Positions 24,622-33,597 of a stretch of 64,000 nucleotides of DNA are shown here, in pieces. The DNA is from Streptomyces sp. NBC_01353 (GTDB lineage Bacteria; Actinomycetota; Actinomycetes; Streptomycetales; Streptomycetaceae): assembly GCF_036237275.1 (NCBI RefSeq), contig NZ_CP108352.1:6510001-6574000 (forward strand). Direction: 5' to 3'. Below the pieces are notes generated by a model. It searched no databases. It was not told the DNA's origin and saw only the letters and a list, made by a program, of their open reading frames with translations. Within the stretch, counting starts at the first letter, position 1, and every line of letters starts with the position of its first letter. The translations under genes and the position numbers were made by a program.

Positions 24622-24721
24622 GTCGCGCCAACTACCCGGCGTTCCACGGAGTTACGGGGGCGTGCGGAAGCACACGGTCGTGGACCGCGAGCCTCCGCCG
24701 GTCAGGGCCGTCCGGGGAGCG

Positions 24722-25378
24722 TCACCAGCCGCGCGCGTGCCACGTCGGGAGCTGCGGGCGCTCGTCACCGAGCGTGGTGTCCTTGCCGTGACCGGGATAG
24801 ATCCAGCTCTCGTCCGGAAGGACCGCGAAGAGCTTGGTCTCCACGTCGTGGATCAGGCTCGCGAAGGCCTTCGGGTCCTTCCAGGTGTTGCCCACCCCGC
24901 CGGGGAAGAGGCAGTCGCCGGTGAAGACGTGCGGGTGGCCGTGCGGGTCGTCGTAGATCAGCGCGATCGAACCCGGTGTGTGTCCGACCAGATGGCGGGC
25001 GGTCATCTCGACCCGGCCGACCTTGATCGTGTCGCCGTCCTGCACGGGCACGTCGGTCGGGACGGGGATGCCCTCGGCGTCGTACGCCCCGGCGTACGTC
25101 CGCGCTCCGGTCGCGGCGACCACCTCGGCGAGCGCCTGCCAGTGGTCGCCGTGCTGATGGGTGGTGACGACGGACGCGATGCCGTCGTCACCGATCAGCG
25201 TGAGGAGCGTGTCGGCGTCGTTGGCCGCGTCGATCAGCAGCTGCTCGCCGGTCGCCCGGCAGCGCAGCAGATACGCGTTGTTGTCCATCGGACCGACCGC
25301 GACCTTGGAGATCATCAGGTCCGTCAGCTCGTGCACATCGGCGGGCCCGCCGACCTTCACCGCTCCGCTGTACGTCAT
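24722..25378 (-). CDS. Metallo-beta-lactamase-fold hydrolase (glyoxalase II-like)
   Basis: The 218-residue product carries all five metal motifs: THQHGDHW, H in ARHLVGHTPGS, D in FTGDCLFPGG, and H in YPGHGKDT. The size and the GHTPGS/FTGD pattern match the glyoxalase II-like branch, whose members hydrolyse thioesters such as S-lactoyl adducts of glutathione or, in actinobacteria, mycothiol or bacillithiol. ATG 25378 lies 6 bases after TAGGCT, so it is probably leaderless. The next gene upstream, on the same strand, is a mycothiol-dependent isomerase-family protein, so a thiol-linked role is plausible. Confidence 0.88.
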   Translation of the reverse strand: MTYSGAVKVGGPADVHELTDLMISKVAVGPMDNNAYLLRCRATGEQLLIDAANDADTLLTLIGDDGIASVVTTHQHGDHWQALAEVVAATGARTYAGAYDAEGIPVPTDVPVQDGDTIKVGRVEMTARHLVGHTPGSIALIYDDPHGHPHVFTGDCLFPGGVGNTWKDPKAFASLIHDVETKLFAVLPDESWIYPGHGKDTTLGDERPQLPTWHARGW

Positions 25379-25426
25379 GGGCTCAGCCTATCTCCGGGCA
25401 CCGACAGGCGGACCCAACAGCGGGGA

Positions 25427-26125
25427 CTACAACGGCGGAAGCTCCGGGAGGTCGTCGCCCGCGAGGACGGCGAGGTGCGCGCCCTTGTCGCCGCGGCCGG
25501 ACAGCCAGCCGAGGAGTTCGGCACGAGCGCCTCCGAGGACGACGGGGTCGCCTTTGTCGCCGCCGGTCCGCCAGCTGGGGCTCCCGTCGTCGTACCCGAG
25601 GCGGAGTGTCACCGGCGGGACCTCGGGGCGTGACCACCGGTCGGCGAGGAAGTCGATCTCCCGCAGGACGAACTCCTCCGGCAGGTCCGCCAGCTCGTAG
25701 CCGATGCCCAGGTCGACATGGTGCAGGGCCACCTCGACCCAGCGGCGGAAGGGGATGCGGGCCGCCCGGTCCGTGACGCCGTTGCGCAGCTCCACGGTCC
25801 GCTCCCAGTCGGCGGGCTCGGCGCCCACGGCCTGGAAGCGCTCACCGCTCTCGCGCACGTCGGCGAGCTGGACGTCGAGCGGGCGCGGGGCGTCGCGCTC
25901 GATGTCGGCGTCGCGGGTCGCGGCGTCCGCGTACATGGGCCGGCCCTGGAGAACGTTCACCAGAGCGTCGGCGTTGCGGGCGATGTGGGCCAGAACATGG
26001 CCACGGGTCCAGCCGGGAAGCCGTGACGGCTCGGCCAGCGCCGCGTTGTCCAGGGAGGCGGCTGCGTCGAGGAGTCGCTCGGTCGCTTCACGTACAGAGG
26101 CCAGGTCACGCACATGGTCGATCAT
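25427..26125 (-). CDS. Maleylpyruvate isomerase-family protein (DinB fold, mycothiol-dependent)
   Basis: The 232-residue protein opens with the four-helix DinB/MDMPI domain: about residues 1-160 include [21 protein letters not shown] (one His of the metal triad) and [17 protein letters not shown] (two His). The C-terminal domain (about 165-232) is the MDMPI-C type. Known members isomerise maleylpyruvate with mycothiol and a divalent metal. ATG 26125 is 7 bases after TAGGGT, implying a leaderless message. It lies 48 bases upstream of the MBL hydrolase on the same strand and is divergent from uvrA. The physiological substrate here is unknown. Confidence 0.87.
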   Translation of the reverse strand: MIDHVRDLASVREATERLLDAAASLDNAALAEPSRLPGWTRGHVLAHIARNADALVNVLQGRPMYADAATRDADIERDAPRPLDVQLADVRESGERFQAVGAEPADWERTVELRNGVTDRAARIPFRRWVEVALHHVDLGIGYELADLPEEFVLREIDFLADRWSRPEVPPVTLRLGYDDGSPSWRTGGDKGDPVVLGGARAELLGWLSGRGDKGAHLAVLAGDDLPELPPL

Positions 26126-26314
26126 GGCGCCGACCCTAGCGCCGCCACTCGATCGGGTGAAGCGGTGAGAGCGAGGCCGGAAATCGAATGTGCGTGCTAT
26201 AGGCTCGACGGAAGTATCCGGCATCCTTGGTTGTTGGGTACTCAGGCACATCCAGGCATTTCTGCGACCCGCACTCCCTGTGCCTCCGCTCTCTCAAGAA
26301 AGGTGCGGACCGGC

Positions 26315-29308
26315 GTGGCCGACCGTCTCATCGTTCGTGGCGCTCGCGAGCACAACCTCAAGAACGTCTCGCTCGACCTCCCGCGTGACTCCCTCATCGT
26401 CTTCACCGGGCTGTCCGGGTCGGGCAAGTCCTCCCTCGCGTTCGACACGATCTTCGCCGAGGGACAGCGCCGGTACGTCGAGTCGCTCTCGTCGTACGCC
26501 CGGCAGTTCCTCGGCCAGATGGACAAGCCGGACGTCGACTTCATCGAGGGTCTCTCGCCCGCCGTCTCCATCGACCAGAAGTCGACTTCGCGCAACCCGC
26601 GCTCGACGGTCGGCACGATCACCGAGGTCTACGACTACCTCCGCCTGCTCTTCGCCCGCATCGGCAAGCCGCACTGTCCCGAGTGCCGCCGCCCGATCTC
26701 CCGCCAGTCGCCGCAGGCCATCGTCGACAAGGTCCTGGAGCTCCCCGAGGGGAGCCGCTTCCAGGTCCTTTCGCCGCTGGTGCGCGAGCGCAAGGGCGAG
26801 TTCGTCGACCTCTTCGCCGACCTCCAGACCAAGGGCTACAGCCGGGCGCGGGTGGACGGCCAAACCATCCAGCTCAGCGAACCGCCGACCCTGAAGAAGC
26901 AGGAGAAGCACACGATCGAGGTGGTCGTCGACCGCCTCACCGTGAAGGACAGCGCCAAGCGCCGGCTCACCGACTCCGTCGAGACGGCCCTCGGGCTCTC
27001 CGGCGGCATGGTCGTGCTCGACTTCGTCGACCTCGCCGAGGACGACCCCGAGCGCGAGCGGATGTACTCGGAGCACCTCTACTGCCCGTACGACGACCTG
27101 TCCTTCGAGGAGCTGGAGCCCCGCTCCTTCTCCTTCAACTCGCCCTTCGGCGCCTGCCCGGACTGCACGGGCATCGGCACCCGCATGGAGGTCGACCCCG
27201 AGCTGATCGTCCCCGACGAGGACAAGTCCCTCGACGAGGGGGCGATCCACCCCTGGTCGCACGGCCACACCAAGGAGTACTTCGGCCGGCTCATCGGCGG
27301 ACTCTCCCAGGCGCTCGGCTTCCGTACGGACATGCCGTACGCCGGCCTCCCGGCGCGGGCCAAGAAGGCCCTGATGCACGGCCACAAGACCCAGGTCGAG
27401 GTCCGCTACCGCAACCGGTACGGACGCGAGCGGGCGTACACCACCCCGGCCTTCGAGGGTGCCGTCTCCTTCGTCAAGCGGCGGCACAGCGAGGCCGAGA
27501 GCGACTCCAGCCGTGAGCGCTTCGAGGGCTACATGCGCGAGGTGCCCTGCCCCACCTGTGAGGGCACCCGCCTGAAGCCGATCGTCCTCGCGGTCACGGT
27601 CATGGAGCGGTCCATCGCCGAGGTCGCGGCGATGTCGATCAGCGAGTGCGCCGAGTTCCTGGGCCGTCTGAAGCTCAACGCCCGCGACAAGAAGATCGCC
27701 GAGCGGGTCCTGAAGGAGGTCAACGAGCGGCTGCGGTTCCTCGTCGACGTCGGCCTCGACTACCTCTCGCTCAACCGTGCCGCCGGCACGCTCTCGGGCG
27801 GTGAGGCCCAGCGCATCCGGCTCGCCACGCAGATCGGCTCCGGTCTGGTCGGCGTGCTGTACGTCCTGGACGAGCCGTCCATCGGCCTGCACCAGCGCGA
27901 CAACCACCGTCTCATCGAGACGCTGGTCCGGCTGCGGGACATGGGCAACACGCTCATCGTCGTCGAGCACGACGAGGACACCATCAAGGTCGCCGACTGG
28001 GTCGTCGACATCGGCCCCGGCGCCGGGGAGCACGGCGGCAAGGTCGTCCACTCCGGTCCCCTCGCCGAGCTGCTCACCAACAAGGAGTCGATGACCGGGC
28101 AGTACCTCTCGGGCCGCAAGGCCATCGGGATGCCCGAGATCCGCCGCCCCGTGGACCCCACGCGCCGGCTCACGGTGCACGGCGCCCGCGAGAACAACCT
28201 CCGGGACATCGACGTCTCCTTCCCGCTGGGCGTGCTCACGGCCGTCACCGGCGTCTCCGGCTCGGGCAAGTCGACGCTGGTCAACGACATCCTGTACACC
28301 CATCTGGCACGTGAGTTGAACGGCGCCAAGTCGGTGCCCGGGCGGCACACGCGCGTGGACGGCGACGACCTCGTCGACAAGGTCGTGCACGTCGACCAGT
28401 CGCCGATCGGCCGCACCCCGCGGTCGAACCCGGCGACGTACACCGGCGTCTTCGACCACGTCCGCAAGCTCTTCGCCGAGACGATGGAGGCGAAGGTCCG
28501 CGGCTATCTGCCGGGCCGGTTCTCCTTCAACGTCAAGGGCGGCCGCTGCGAGAACTGCTCGGGCGACGGCACGATCAAGATCGAGATGAACTTCCTCCCG
28601 GACGTCTACGTCCCGTGCGAGGTCTGCCACGGCGCCCGGTACAACCGGGAGACCCTGGAGGTCCACTACAAGGGCAAGTCCATCGCCGAGGTCCTGGACA
28701 TGCCGATCGAGGAGGCCCTGGGCTTCTTCGAGGCCGTCCCGACGATCGCGCGCCATCTGCGCACGCTCAACGAGGTCGGTCTCGGGTACGTCCGGCTCGG
28801 CCAGTCCGCGCCGACGCTCTCGGGCGGTGAGGCGCAGCGCGTGAAGCTCGCCTCCGAGCTCCAGAAGCGGTCGACGGGCCGCACGGTGTACGTCCTGGAC
28901 GAGCCGACCACCGGTCTGCACTTCGAGGACATCTCGAAGCTGATCACGGTCCTGTCGGGCCTGGTCGACAAGGGCAACTCGGTGATCGTCATCGAGCACA
29001 ACCTCGATGTCATCAAGACCGCGGACTGGGTCATCGACATGGGCCCGGAGGGCGGCAGCGGCGGTGGTCTGGTGATCGCCGAGGGCACGCCGGAGGAGGT
29101 CGCGTCGGTCCCGACGAGCCACACCGGCAAGTTCCTCCGCGAGGTCCTCGGCGCGGACCGCATCAGCGACGCGACGGTGCCCGCGGCGCGGAAGGCGTCC
29201 GGCTCGGCGAAGAAGGCACCTGCCAAGAAGGCCACCGCGAAGACGTCCGCGGCCACGGCCAAGAAGGCGCCCGCCAAGAAGACGGTGGCGCGGGCGCGCA
29301 AGGCGTGA
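26315..29308 (+). CDS. uvrA: UvrA, excinuclease ABC subunit A
   Basis: This is a 997-residue damage-recognition ATPase of nucleotide-excision repair. It has two ABC modules: the first Walker [10 protein letters not shown] near residue 32, the second GVSGSGKST near 645. Both ABC signatures are present (LSGGEAQRI and LSGGEAQRV), as are zinc-finger cysteines (CPECRRPI near 120; CENCSGDG and CEVCHGARY near 745-770). The GTG start follows AAAGG; TAGGCT at 26200-26205 is a possible -10 box. The last 45 residues or so are a Lys/Ala/Pro tail ([29 protein letters not shown]) absent from E. coli UvrA. UvrA loads UvrB onto damaged DNA. Confidence 0.97.
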   Translation: MADRLIVRGAREHNLKNVSLDLPRDSLIVFTGLSGSGKSSLAFDTIFAEGQRRYVESLSSYARQFLGQMDKPDVDFIEGLSPAVSIDQKSTSRNPRSTVGTITEVYDYLRLLFARIGKPHCPECRRPISRQSPQAIVDKVLELPEGSRFQVLSPLVRERKGEFVDLFADLQTKGYSRARVDGQTIQLSEPPTLKKQEKHTIEVVVDRLTVKDSAKRRLTDSVETALGLSGGMVVLDFVDLAEDDPERERMYSEHLYCPYDDLSFEELEPRSFSFNSPFGACPDCTGIGTRMEVDPELIVPDEDKSLDEGAIHPWSHGHTKEYFGRLIGGLSQALGFRTDMPYAGLPARAKKALMHGHKTQVEVRYRNRYGRERAYTTPAFEGAVSFVKRRHSEAESDSSRERFEGYMREVPCPTCEGTRLKPIVLAVTVMERSIAEVAAMSISECAEFLGRLKLNARDKKIAERVLKEVNERLRFLVDVGLDYLSLNRAAGTLSGGEAQRIRLATQIGSGLVGVLYVLDEPSIGLHQRDNHRLIETLVRLRDMGNTLIVVEHDEDTIKVADWVVDIGPGAGEHGGKVVHSGPLAELLTNKESMTGQYLSGRKAIGMPEIRRPVDPTRRLTVHGARENNLRDIDVSFPLGVLTAVTGVSGSGKSTLVNDILYTHLARELNGAKSVPGRHTRVDGDDLVDKVVHVDQSPIGRTPRSNPATYTGVFDHVRKLFAETMEAKVRGYLPGRFSFNVKGGRCENCSGDGTIKIEMNFLPDVYVPCEVCHGARYNRETLEVHYKGKSIAEVLDMPIEEALGFFEAVPTIARHLRTLNEVGLGYVRLGQSAPTLSGGEAQRVKLASELQKRSTGRTVYVLDEPTTGLHFEDISKLITVLSGLVDKGNSVIVIEHNLDVIKTADWVIDMGPEGGSGGGLVIAEGTPEEVASVPTSHTGKFLREVLGADRISDATVPAARKASGSAKKAPAKKATAKTSAATAKKAPAKKTVARARKA

Positions 29309-29312
29309 GGCA

Positions 29313-29348
29313 GTGGGGCTGGGGTCGCTTCAGCGGCACCAGCCCCAC
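29313..29348. terminator. Hairpin between uvrA and the convergent sugar-kinase gene
   Basis: GTGGGGCTGG (29313-29322) pairs with CCAGCCCCAC (29339-29348), 10 bp with a 16-base loop, just after the uvrA stop and before the convergent kinase stop at 29400. Confidence 0.55.
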
Positions 29349-29399
29349 GCACCCCGTCCGCGTGCGGACGCTCGTGCAGCCTGGCGAGGTCCCGCGTCG

Positions 29400-30293
29400 T
29401 CAGTCCGTCAGCTCGCTCGCGTACGGCGGCTCCGCGCCCGGGCGGGTGCAGGTCAGGGCCGCGGCCTTCGCCGCGTACGACAGGAGGGCGGACCAGGCGT
29501 CCGCGTCCAAGGAGTCCACCGGGCGGTCACCCAGACCGTGGAGCAGGGCCGCGTTCACCGTGTCACCCGCGCCGATCGTGTCCGCGACCTTCACGCGGAC
29601 CGCCGGAACCGACACCTCGGACGACGGGGTGAAGACCGTCAGCCCCGCGCCGCCACGGGTCAGGACCACCGCCGACGGGCCCCGCTCCAGCCACTCGGCC
29701 GGGGAGCCGCCCAGCCAGGCGGCGTCCTCCTCCGAGAGCTTCAGAAGCGAGACGTACGGCAGCCAGCCCGCGAAGCGCTCGCGATAGGCGGCGGCGTCCG
29801 GGATCAGGCCCGGGCGGATGTTGGGGTCGAGGAGTGTCACGGCGCCACGCTCCGCCTCCCGCCGCAGAAGCGTCTCGTACGCGCTCGCGCCCGGCTCCAG
29901 GGCCAGCGAACAGGTGCCGAACGCCACCGCCCGCACCCCCTCGGGAAGCCGCTCCGGCACGGCGAAGAGCCGGTCGGCCGTTCCCTCGACATAGAAGCCG
30001 TACTCCGCCGAGCCGTCCGCGCCCACCGAGGCGACCGCCAGCGTCGTCGGCTCCGGGCCGCGCTGCACCAGCCGGTCCGAGACCCCCGCCGCCCGCAACC
30101 CGTCCACCAGGGCCTCCCCGAAGGCGTCCGTGGAGACGCGCGAGCAGAACGTCACCGCCGCGCCCAGCCGGCCGAGCGCCACGGCCGTGTTGTACGGGCC
30201 CCCGCCCGGCCTGGGCGTGAGCGGGGACAGCGGAGTGACGGCGGTCCCCTCGGGGACCAGATCGATCAGGGACTCACCGGCGACGACGATCAC
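29400..30293 (-). CDS. PfkB-family carbohydrate kinase (fructokinase-like)
   Basis: The 297-residue ribokinase-fold enzyme has an N-terminal VVAGESLIDLVPEG and GGGPYNTAVALGRLG (sugar-binding lid), and the C-terminal DTIGAGDTVNAALL with the catalytic Asp. Fructokinases and related sugar kinases of actinobacteria look like this; the exact sugar is not visible. GTG 30293 is 7 bases after TACGTT on the minus strand, so the transcript is probably leaderless. It converges on uvrA and is divergent from the Rieske gene, with no sugar-uptake gene adjoining. Confidence 0.88.
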   Translation of the reverse strand: MIVVAGESLIDLVPEGTAVTPLSPLTPRPGGGPYNTAVALGRLGAAVTFCSRVSTDAFGEALVDGLRAAGVSDRLVQRGPEPTTLAVASVGADGSAEYGFYVEGTADRLFAVPERLPEGVRAVAFGTCSLALEPGASAYETLLRREAERGAVTLLDPNIRPGLIPDAAAYRERFAGWLPYVSLLKLSEEDAAWLGGSPAEWLERGPSAVVLTRGGAGLTVFTPSSEVSVPAVRVKVADTIGAGDTVNAALLHGLGDRPVDSLDADAWSALLSYAAKAAALTCTRPGAEPPYASELTD

Positions 30294-30409
30294 GCCCGTG
30301 AACGTAACCCATGCCCCACGGGCCACGACAACCCCTGCGAAGGGGCGCAGGGACCCGCCGGTATCGTCGGTTCGGTCACCCCTTGCCCCGATCCCACCGT
30401 GGAGCGCTC

Positions 30410-30835
30410 ATGTCCGGCCAGTCCACCCGCCGCACCGTACTGAAGGGCGCCGCGCTCGCCGGGGCCGCCGGGCTGGGTGTCGCCGCCTGTTCCACGGATT
30501 CCAAGCTCGGGCACGCCCAGGTCCCCACCCCGACCGCACCGGTCACCCTCGGAGCGCCCGACGAGGTGCCCGTCGGCGGCGCCAAGCTCTACCGCGAGCA
30601 GCGGGTCCTGGTGAGCTGCCCCGCCAAGGGCCAGTACAAGGCGTTCAGCGCCCAGTGCACCCACGCCGGCTGCGTCCTCGACAAGATCGAGAACAACGAG
30701 GGCAACTGTCCCTGCCACGGCAGCCGCTTCGACGTGACCACCGGCAAGGCGCTCCAGGGCCCGGCGACGGTCCCGCTCCCCGAGGTCCCGGTCCGCGTCG
30801 AGGGTGGCAAACTGGTGGCGGGCCCCGAGGCCTGA
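30410..30835 (+). CDS. Tat-exported Rieske [2Fe-2S] lipoprotein
   Basis: The 141-residue precursor starts with a twin-arginine signal (STRRTVLKGAALAG) that ends in a lipobox VAAC (Cys about residue 27), so it is exported folded and lipid-anchored. The Rieske cluster motifs are CTHAGC and CPCHGSRFD, giving two Cys and two His as cluster ligands, with the flanking Cys of each motif able to form the structural disulphide. The usual partner of such small stand-alone Rieske proteins in Streptomyces is unknown; it is not the cytochrome bc1 subunit, which is larger with three TM helices. ATG 30410 follows GTGGAG. Confidence 0.92.
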   Translation: MSGQSTRRTVLKGAALAGAAGLGVAACSTDSKLGHAQVPTPTAPVTLGAPDEVPVGGAKLYREQRVLVSCPAKGQYKAFSAQCTHAGCVLDKIENNEGNCPCHGSRFDVTTGKALQGPATVPLPEVPVRVEGGKLVAGPEA

Positions 30836-30846
30836 GGCCCCGGCGC

Positions 30847-31776
30847 CTACGCCCAGTCCCAGTCGATCCCCAGGATCCCCTGCCGTACGCCCTGCTCCAC
30901 CAGATGCACCGTGCGGTGCCGCCCGGTCAGCGTCAGCTCCGAGCGGCCACCGCGTGGAGCACCGGCCGAGACCTGCGCGAAGCGCCGGCACCGCACCGGC
31001 AGCGCCGCCTCGTCGAACCGCACCTGAAGCACGTACTGCCCGCCGGCGAAGCTGAACCCCCGGACGTACTCCCCGCTCGGGCCGCCCGTCCCGTCCTCGA
31101 AGCCGTACCCGAAGAGGTACGTGTCCCCGGCCCGCAGCCGCGCGTCGAAGAGCAGCTCCGCGACCAGCACACCCGTCTCCCGGTGCCACCGCACCCGCCC
31201 CGTGCGGCAGTTGTCGGTCGCCCGCACCACCACCCGCGAGGGGTCGCAGCCCGGATCGCCGTGGTGGATGGCGAGATAGCGGTCGATCCCGTCCCGGTGC
31301 GCCCGCACCACATGCTGGGAGTCGCGCCCCACCAGCTCCCTCCCCGCCCCGATCCGTACCCGCTCGTGGTGGCCGACCGTGTGCAGCCCGCCGTCCACCG
31401 GCGACTCCAGCTCCGTGAGCAGCGCCTCCACGGCCCCCGACGCCTCCACCAGCGAGCGGTACGAGCGGCCCGCCGGCCGCTCCACGTCACCGCGCGCCCC
31501 GGCGTCCTCGGCCAGCAGCCGGACCAGTGAGTTGCCCGGCAGCTGAAGGACCTCCTCCAGCGCGCGCACGGCCTTCATCGACTCGGGCCGCTGCGGGCGG
31601 CGGGCGCCCTGCTGCCAGTAACTGAGGCTGGTCACCCCGACCTTGATCCCCCGATGGGCGAGATGATGCTGCACCCGCTGGAGCGGCAGACCGCGCACCG
31701 CGAACGCCGTGCGCAGCGCCAGATGGAACGGTCCGGTGTGCAGCAATTGCGCCAGATCGGCCTCGGTGTGCCCCAC
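30847..31776 (-). CDS. XRE-type HTH regulator with C-terminal beta domain
   Basis: The 309-residue product has an N-terminal helix-turn-helix (about residues 10-80: LAQLLHTGPFHLALRTAF..., LQRVQHHLAHRGIKVGVTSLSYWQQGARRPQRPESMKAVRALEEVL) of the XRE/Cro kind, and a C-terminal part of about 200 residues with alternating strands and conserved Trp/Gly that I do not recognise. GTG 31776 follows GAGGAG. The perfect palindrome GTGAACGTTCAC lies 13-24 bases upstream, a likely autoregulatory operator. Such proteins are common, uncharacterised Streptomyces regulators. It converges on the Rieske gene with 11 bases between the stops. Confidence 0.8.
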   Translation of the reverse strand: MGHTEADLAQLLHTGPFHLALRTAFAVRGLPLQRVQHHLAHRGIKVGVTSLSYWQQGARRPQRPESMKAVRALEEVLQLPGNSLVRLLAEDAGARGDVERPAGRSYRSLVEASGAVEALLTELESPVDGGLHTVGHHERVRIGAGRELVGRDSQHVVRAHRDGIDRYLAIHHGDPGCDPSRVVVRATDNCRTGRVRWHRETGVLVAELLFDARLRAGDTYLFGYGFEDGTGGPSGEYVRGFSFAGGQYVLQVRFDEAALPVRCRRFAQVSAGAPRGGRSELTLTGRHRTVHLVEQGVRQGILGIDWDWA

Positions 31777-31788
31777 GGGGACTCCTCA

Positions 31789-31800
31789 GTGAACGTTCAC
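31789..31800. promoter_or_regulatory. Palindrome GTGAACGTTCAC upstream of the XRE regulator
   Basis: This perfect 12-bp dyad sits just ahead of the ribosome site of the minus-strand regulator gene and about 215 bases before the divergent peptidase gene at 32015. It is the only strong dyad in the gap, so it is a candidate operator for the regulator. Confidence 0.5.
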
Positions 31801-31917
31801 GACGAAGGGGGCGGGCCACCGCGCCGGCGGGGGCGGGGCCGCAGGTGACGGGGAGGCGCGTGTTCACACCCGGGGTCACCCCGTTCACAGCCCGCCGTCA
31901 CCCCGCATTGAAGCGTG

Positions 31918-31946
31918 TTGACCCGTTCCGGACAACGCTCGATGCT
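31918..31946 (+). promoter_or_regulatory. Candidate promoter of the C70-like peptidase gene
   Basis: TTGACC (31918-31923), a 17-base spacer and GATGCT (31941-31946) fit a vegetative-type promoter about 70 bases before the ATG at 32015. Confidence 0.45.
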
Positions 31947-32014
31947 CCTGACAAGCGTCCGGACGCGCTCCTCCGACTCCCCACATCCCCACCCCCCACC
32001 TCGGGAGGAACGCG

Positions 32015-32611
32015 ATGCGCAGTAGAAAGCTGTCCATGGCGGCACTCGCCGCTGCCGCCCTTTTTCTGCTCCCCATGTCGTCGGCGACCGCCGCGCCGAC
32101 GAGCGAGGACGTCTCCACCCAAGCGACCCTCGCGTACAAGCGACTGAACATCACCATGCAGGCGCAGCAGAAGACCAACTGGTGCTGGGCCGCCGCCGGC
32201 AACACCATCGCGACCTGGTTCGGCAGGAACTACAGCCAGAACCAGTTCTGCAACGCCGCCTTCAACCGTCAGCAGGGCTACGACTGCCCCAACAACCAGG
32301 CCACCCTCGGCAATGTGCAGACCGGTCTGCGCTGGGCGGGCATCAACCCCGGCTCGTACGTGACGGGCTGGCTGCGCTGGTCGACCGTGCAGAGCGAGAT
32401 CGACGCCGATCGCCCGATCGAGACACGGATCCAGTGGTCGAGCGGCGGCGGACACATGCATGTGATCTACGGGTACGACGACGCGAACAGCTGGGTCTAC
32501 TGGGGCGATCCCTGGCCCTCCAGCGACCGCTACAACTGGGCCTCGCACGCCTGGTACGTCGACAACGGCTCGTTCTCCTGGACGCACTCGCTCTACCGGA
32601 TAGGGGCGTGA
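32015..32611 (+). CDS. Secreted papain-like cysteine peptidase (C70/AvrRpt2-like)
   Basis: The 198-residue precursor has a Sec signal (about residues 1-27, ending ATAAPT). The mature domain shows NWCWAAAGNTIATWFG (catalytic Cys; the NWCWAA pattern is typical of the AvrRpt2-like C70 family), GGHMHVIYGYDD (His) and YWGDPWP (Asp). It should act outside the cell; the target is unknown. ATG 32015 follows GGGAGGAACGCG. The stop TGA overlaps the GTG of the next gene (GTGA at 32608), so the two are translationally coupled, probably as enzyme and partner. Confidence 0.87.
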   Translation: MRSRKLSMAALAAAALFLLPMSSATAAPTSEDVSTQATLAYKRLNITMQAQQKTNWCWAAAGNTIATWFGRNYSQNQFCNAAFNRQQGYDCPNNQATLGNVQTGLRWAGINPGSYVTGWLRWSTVQSEIDADRPIETRIQWSSGGGHMHVIYGYDDANSWVYWGDPWPSSDRYNWASHAWYVDNGSFSWTHSLYRIGA

Positions 32612-33399
32612 CGACGATGAACGTACGCGCACGCGCGATCGGCGCCGGGCTTCTGTCCGCCGCCGCCCTCGTCGGCCTCGGTGCCGTACCGGCCGTCGCG
32701 GCCGATGCGCTGCCTTCCGCGGCGACGCCGGAGAAGGCGGCGTCCGCGCCCGCGACGCTGGACACGCTCTCCCGGTTCTTCGCCCGCGACGGCGCCGTCG
32801 CCCGCTCGGCGGCGCAGCCCCGGATCGAGGGCGCATCCGTGCCGGTGCGGGTGCTGTCCCCGGACTTCGTGGCGGGGAAGGCGGGAGCTCCCGTCGCCCG
32901 CCTCGAGTTCCACGCCAGCAAGGCGGTCGCCTCCGACGGGCAGACGGCCTCGCTGTGGACGGTGCGGCAGGCCGGCGGCTGGCAGGTGGTGAACATCGCC
33001 ACCGGCGACGACGAGATCCGCTACGCGGCGCAGGGTGCGCGGGCGCTGCCGGGCGGGGTCGTGTTCCGTGAGCCGCAGATCGACGCGTGGTACGTCCAGA
33101 AGGGCGCGAAGGTGCTTCCGCTGGACGAGGACGCGGTACGCGCGGTCGGGAAGAACGGGACGAGTCTGGCCGCGTACCGGGACCGGGTCGCCACGGCGTA
33201 CGCGGACAAGCTCCCCGGCTCGCCCTACGCGCAGAAGGGCACGGCCGGCGGCTACGCCACCCCGCCCGCCGCCCACGAGGAACCGCTGGTCACAACCGCC
33301 TCGGCGGCAGCGGCGGCGGGCGCGGCGGCGGCCCTGGCCCTCATCGGGACAGCGGCGTGGCGCCGCCGCCGGGCAGCGACTCGGCAGCCCACGGCCTGA
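32608..33399 (+). CDS. Membrane-anchored secreted partner of the C70-like peptidase
   Basis: The 263-residue product starts at GTG overlapping the peptidase stop codon. It has a Sec signal (about 1-33, ending AVAADA), an extracellular alpha/beta domain of about 190 residues, and near the C-terminus a hydrophobic helix (AAAAAGAAAALALIGTAAW) followed by a basic tail RRRRAATR, so it is anchored by its C-terminus with the bulk outside. I do not recognise the fold. The coupling to the peptidase suggests an inhibitor, chaperone or docking protein; that is inference. No sortase motif precedes the hydrophobic helix. Confidence 0.75.
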   Translation: MTTMNVRARAIGAGLLSAAALVGLGAVPAVAADALPSAATPEKAASAPATLDTLSRFFARDGAVARSAAQPRIEGASVPVRVLSPDFVAGKAGAPVARLEFHASKAVASDGQTASLWTVRQAGGWQVVNIATGDDEIRYAAQGARALPGGVVFREPQIDAWYVQKGAKVLPLDEDAVRAVGKNGTSLAAYRDRVATAYADKLPGSPYAQKGTAGGYATPPAAHEEPLVTTASAAAAAGAAAALALIGTAAWRRRRAATRQPTA

Positions 33400-33492
33400 C
33401 GCCACGGGGCGGTACCCGGATCCACCACCCGGGTCGACGGGGCGCCCCATTCACGCTGCGCGGACCGTGCTGCCCGGTGGTCCGGTTGTGCC

Positions 33493-33528
33493 CACCCTCC
33501 CCCAGACTTCGTCCGGGGGCACCCCCAC
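33493..33528. repeat. Interspersed 36-bp hairpin repeat (intergenic copy)
   Basis: The stretch has the form CACCCTCCCCCAG - ACTTCGT - CCGGGGGCACCCCCAC, a stem-loop of the kind scattered through Streptomyces genomes. A second copy in opposite orientation lies inside a coding region at 55064-55099, with about 31 of 36 bases identical. Confidence 0.7.
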
Positions 33529-33597
33529 CGCCCAGCGGGACGATTGCCCACAACCGGGGGCGGGGTGGATGGGCTCGAACCCCGTCCGCCCCGCCCC

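Noticed and set aside
26160..26205. LexA (SOS) box upstream of uvrA (TCGAAT...).
   Set aside because: Only the left half resembles TCGAAC; the right half does not match GTTCGA.
26294..29122. Long open frame on the minus strand opposite uvrA (over 900 codons).
   Set aside because: It is the usual antisense shadow of a high-GC gene: Asp/Arg/Val-rich composition, no family resemblance, and uvrA is certain.
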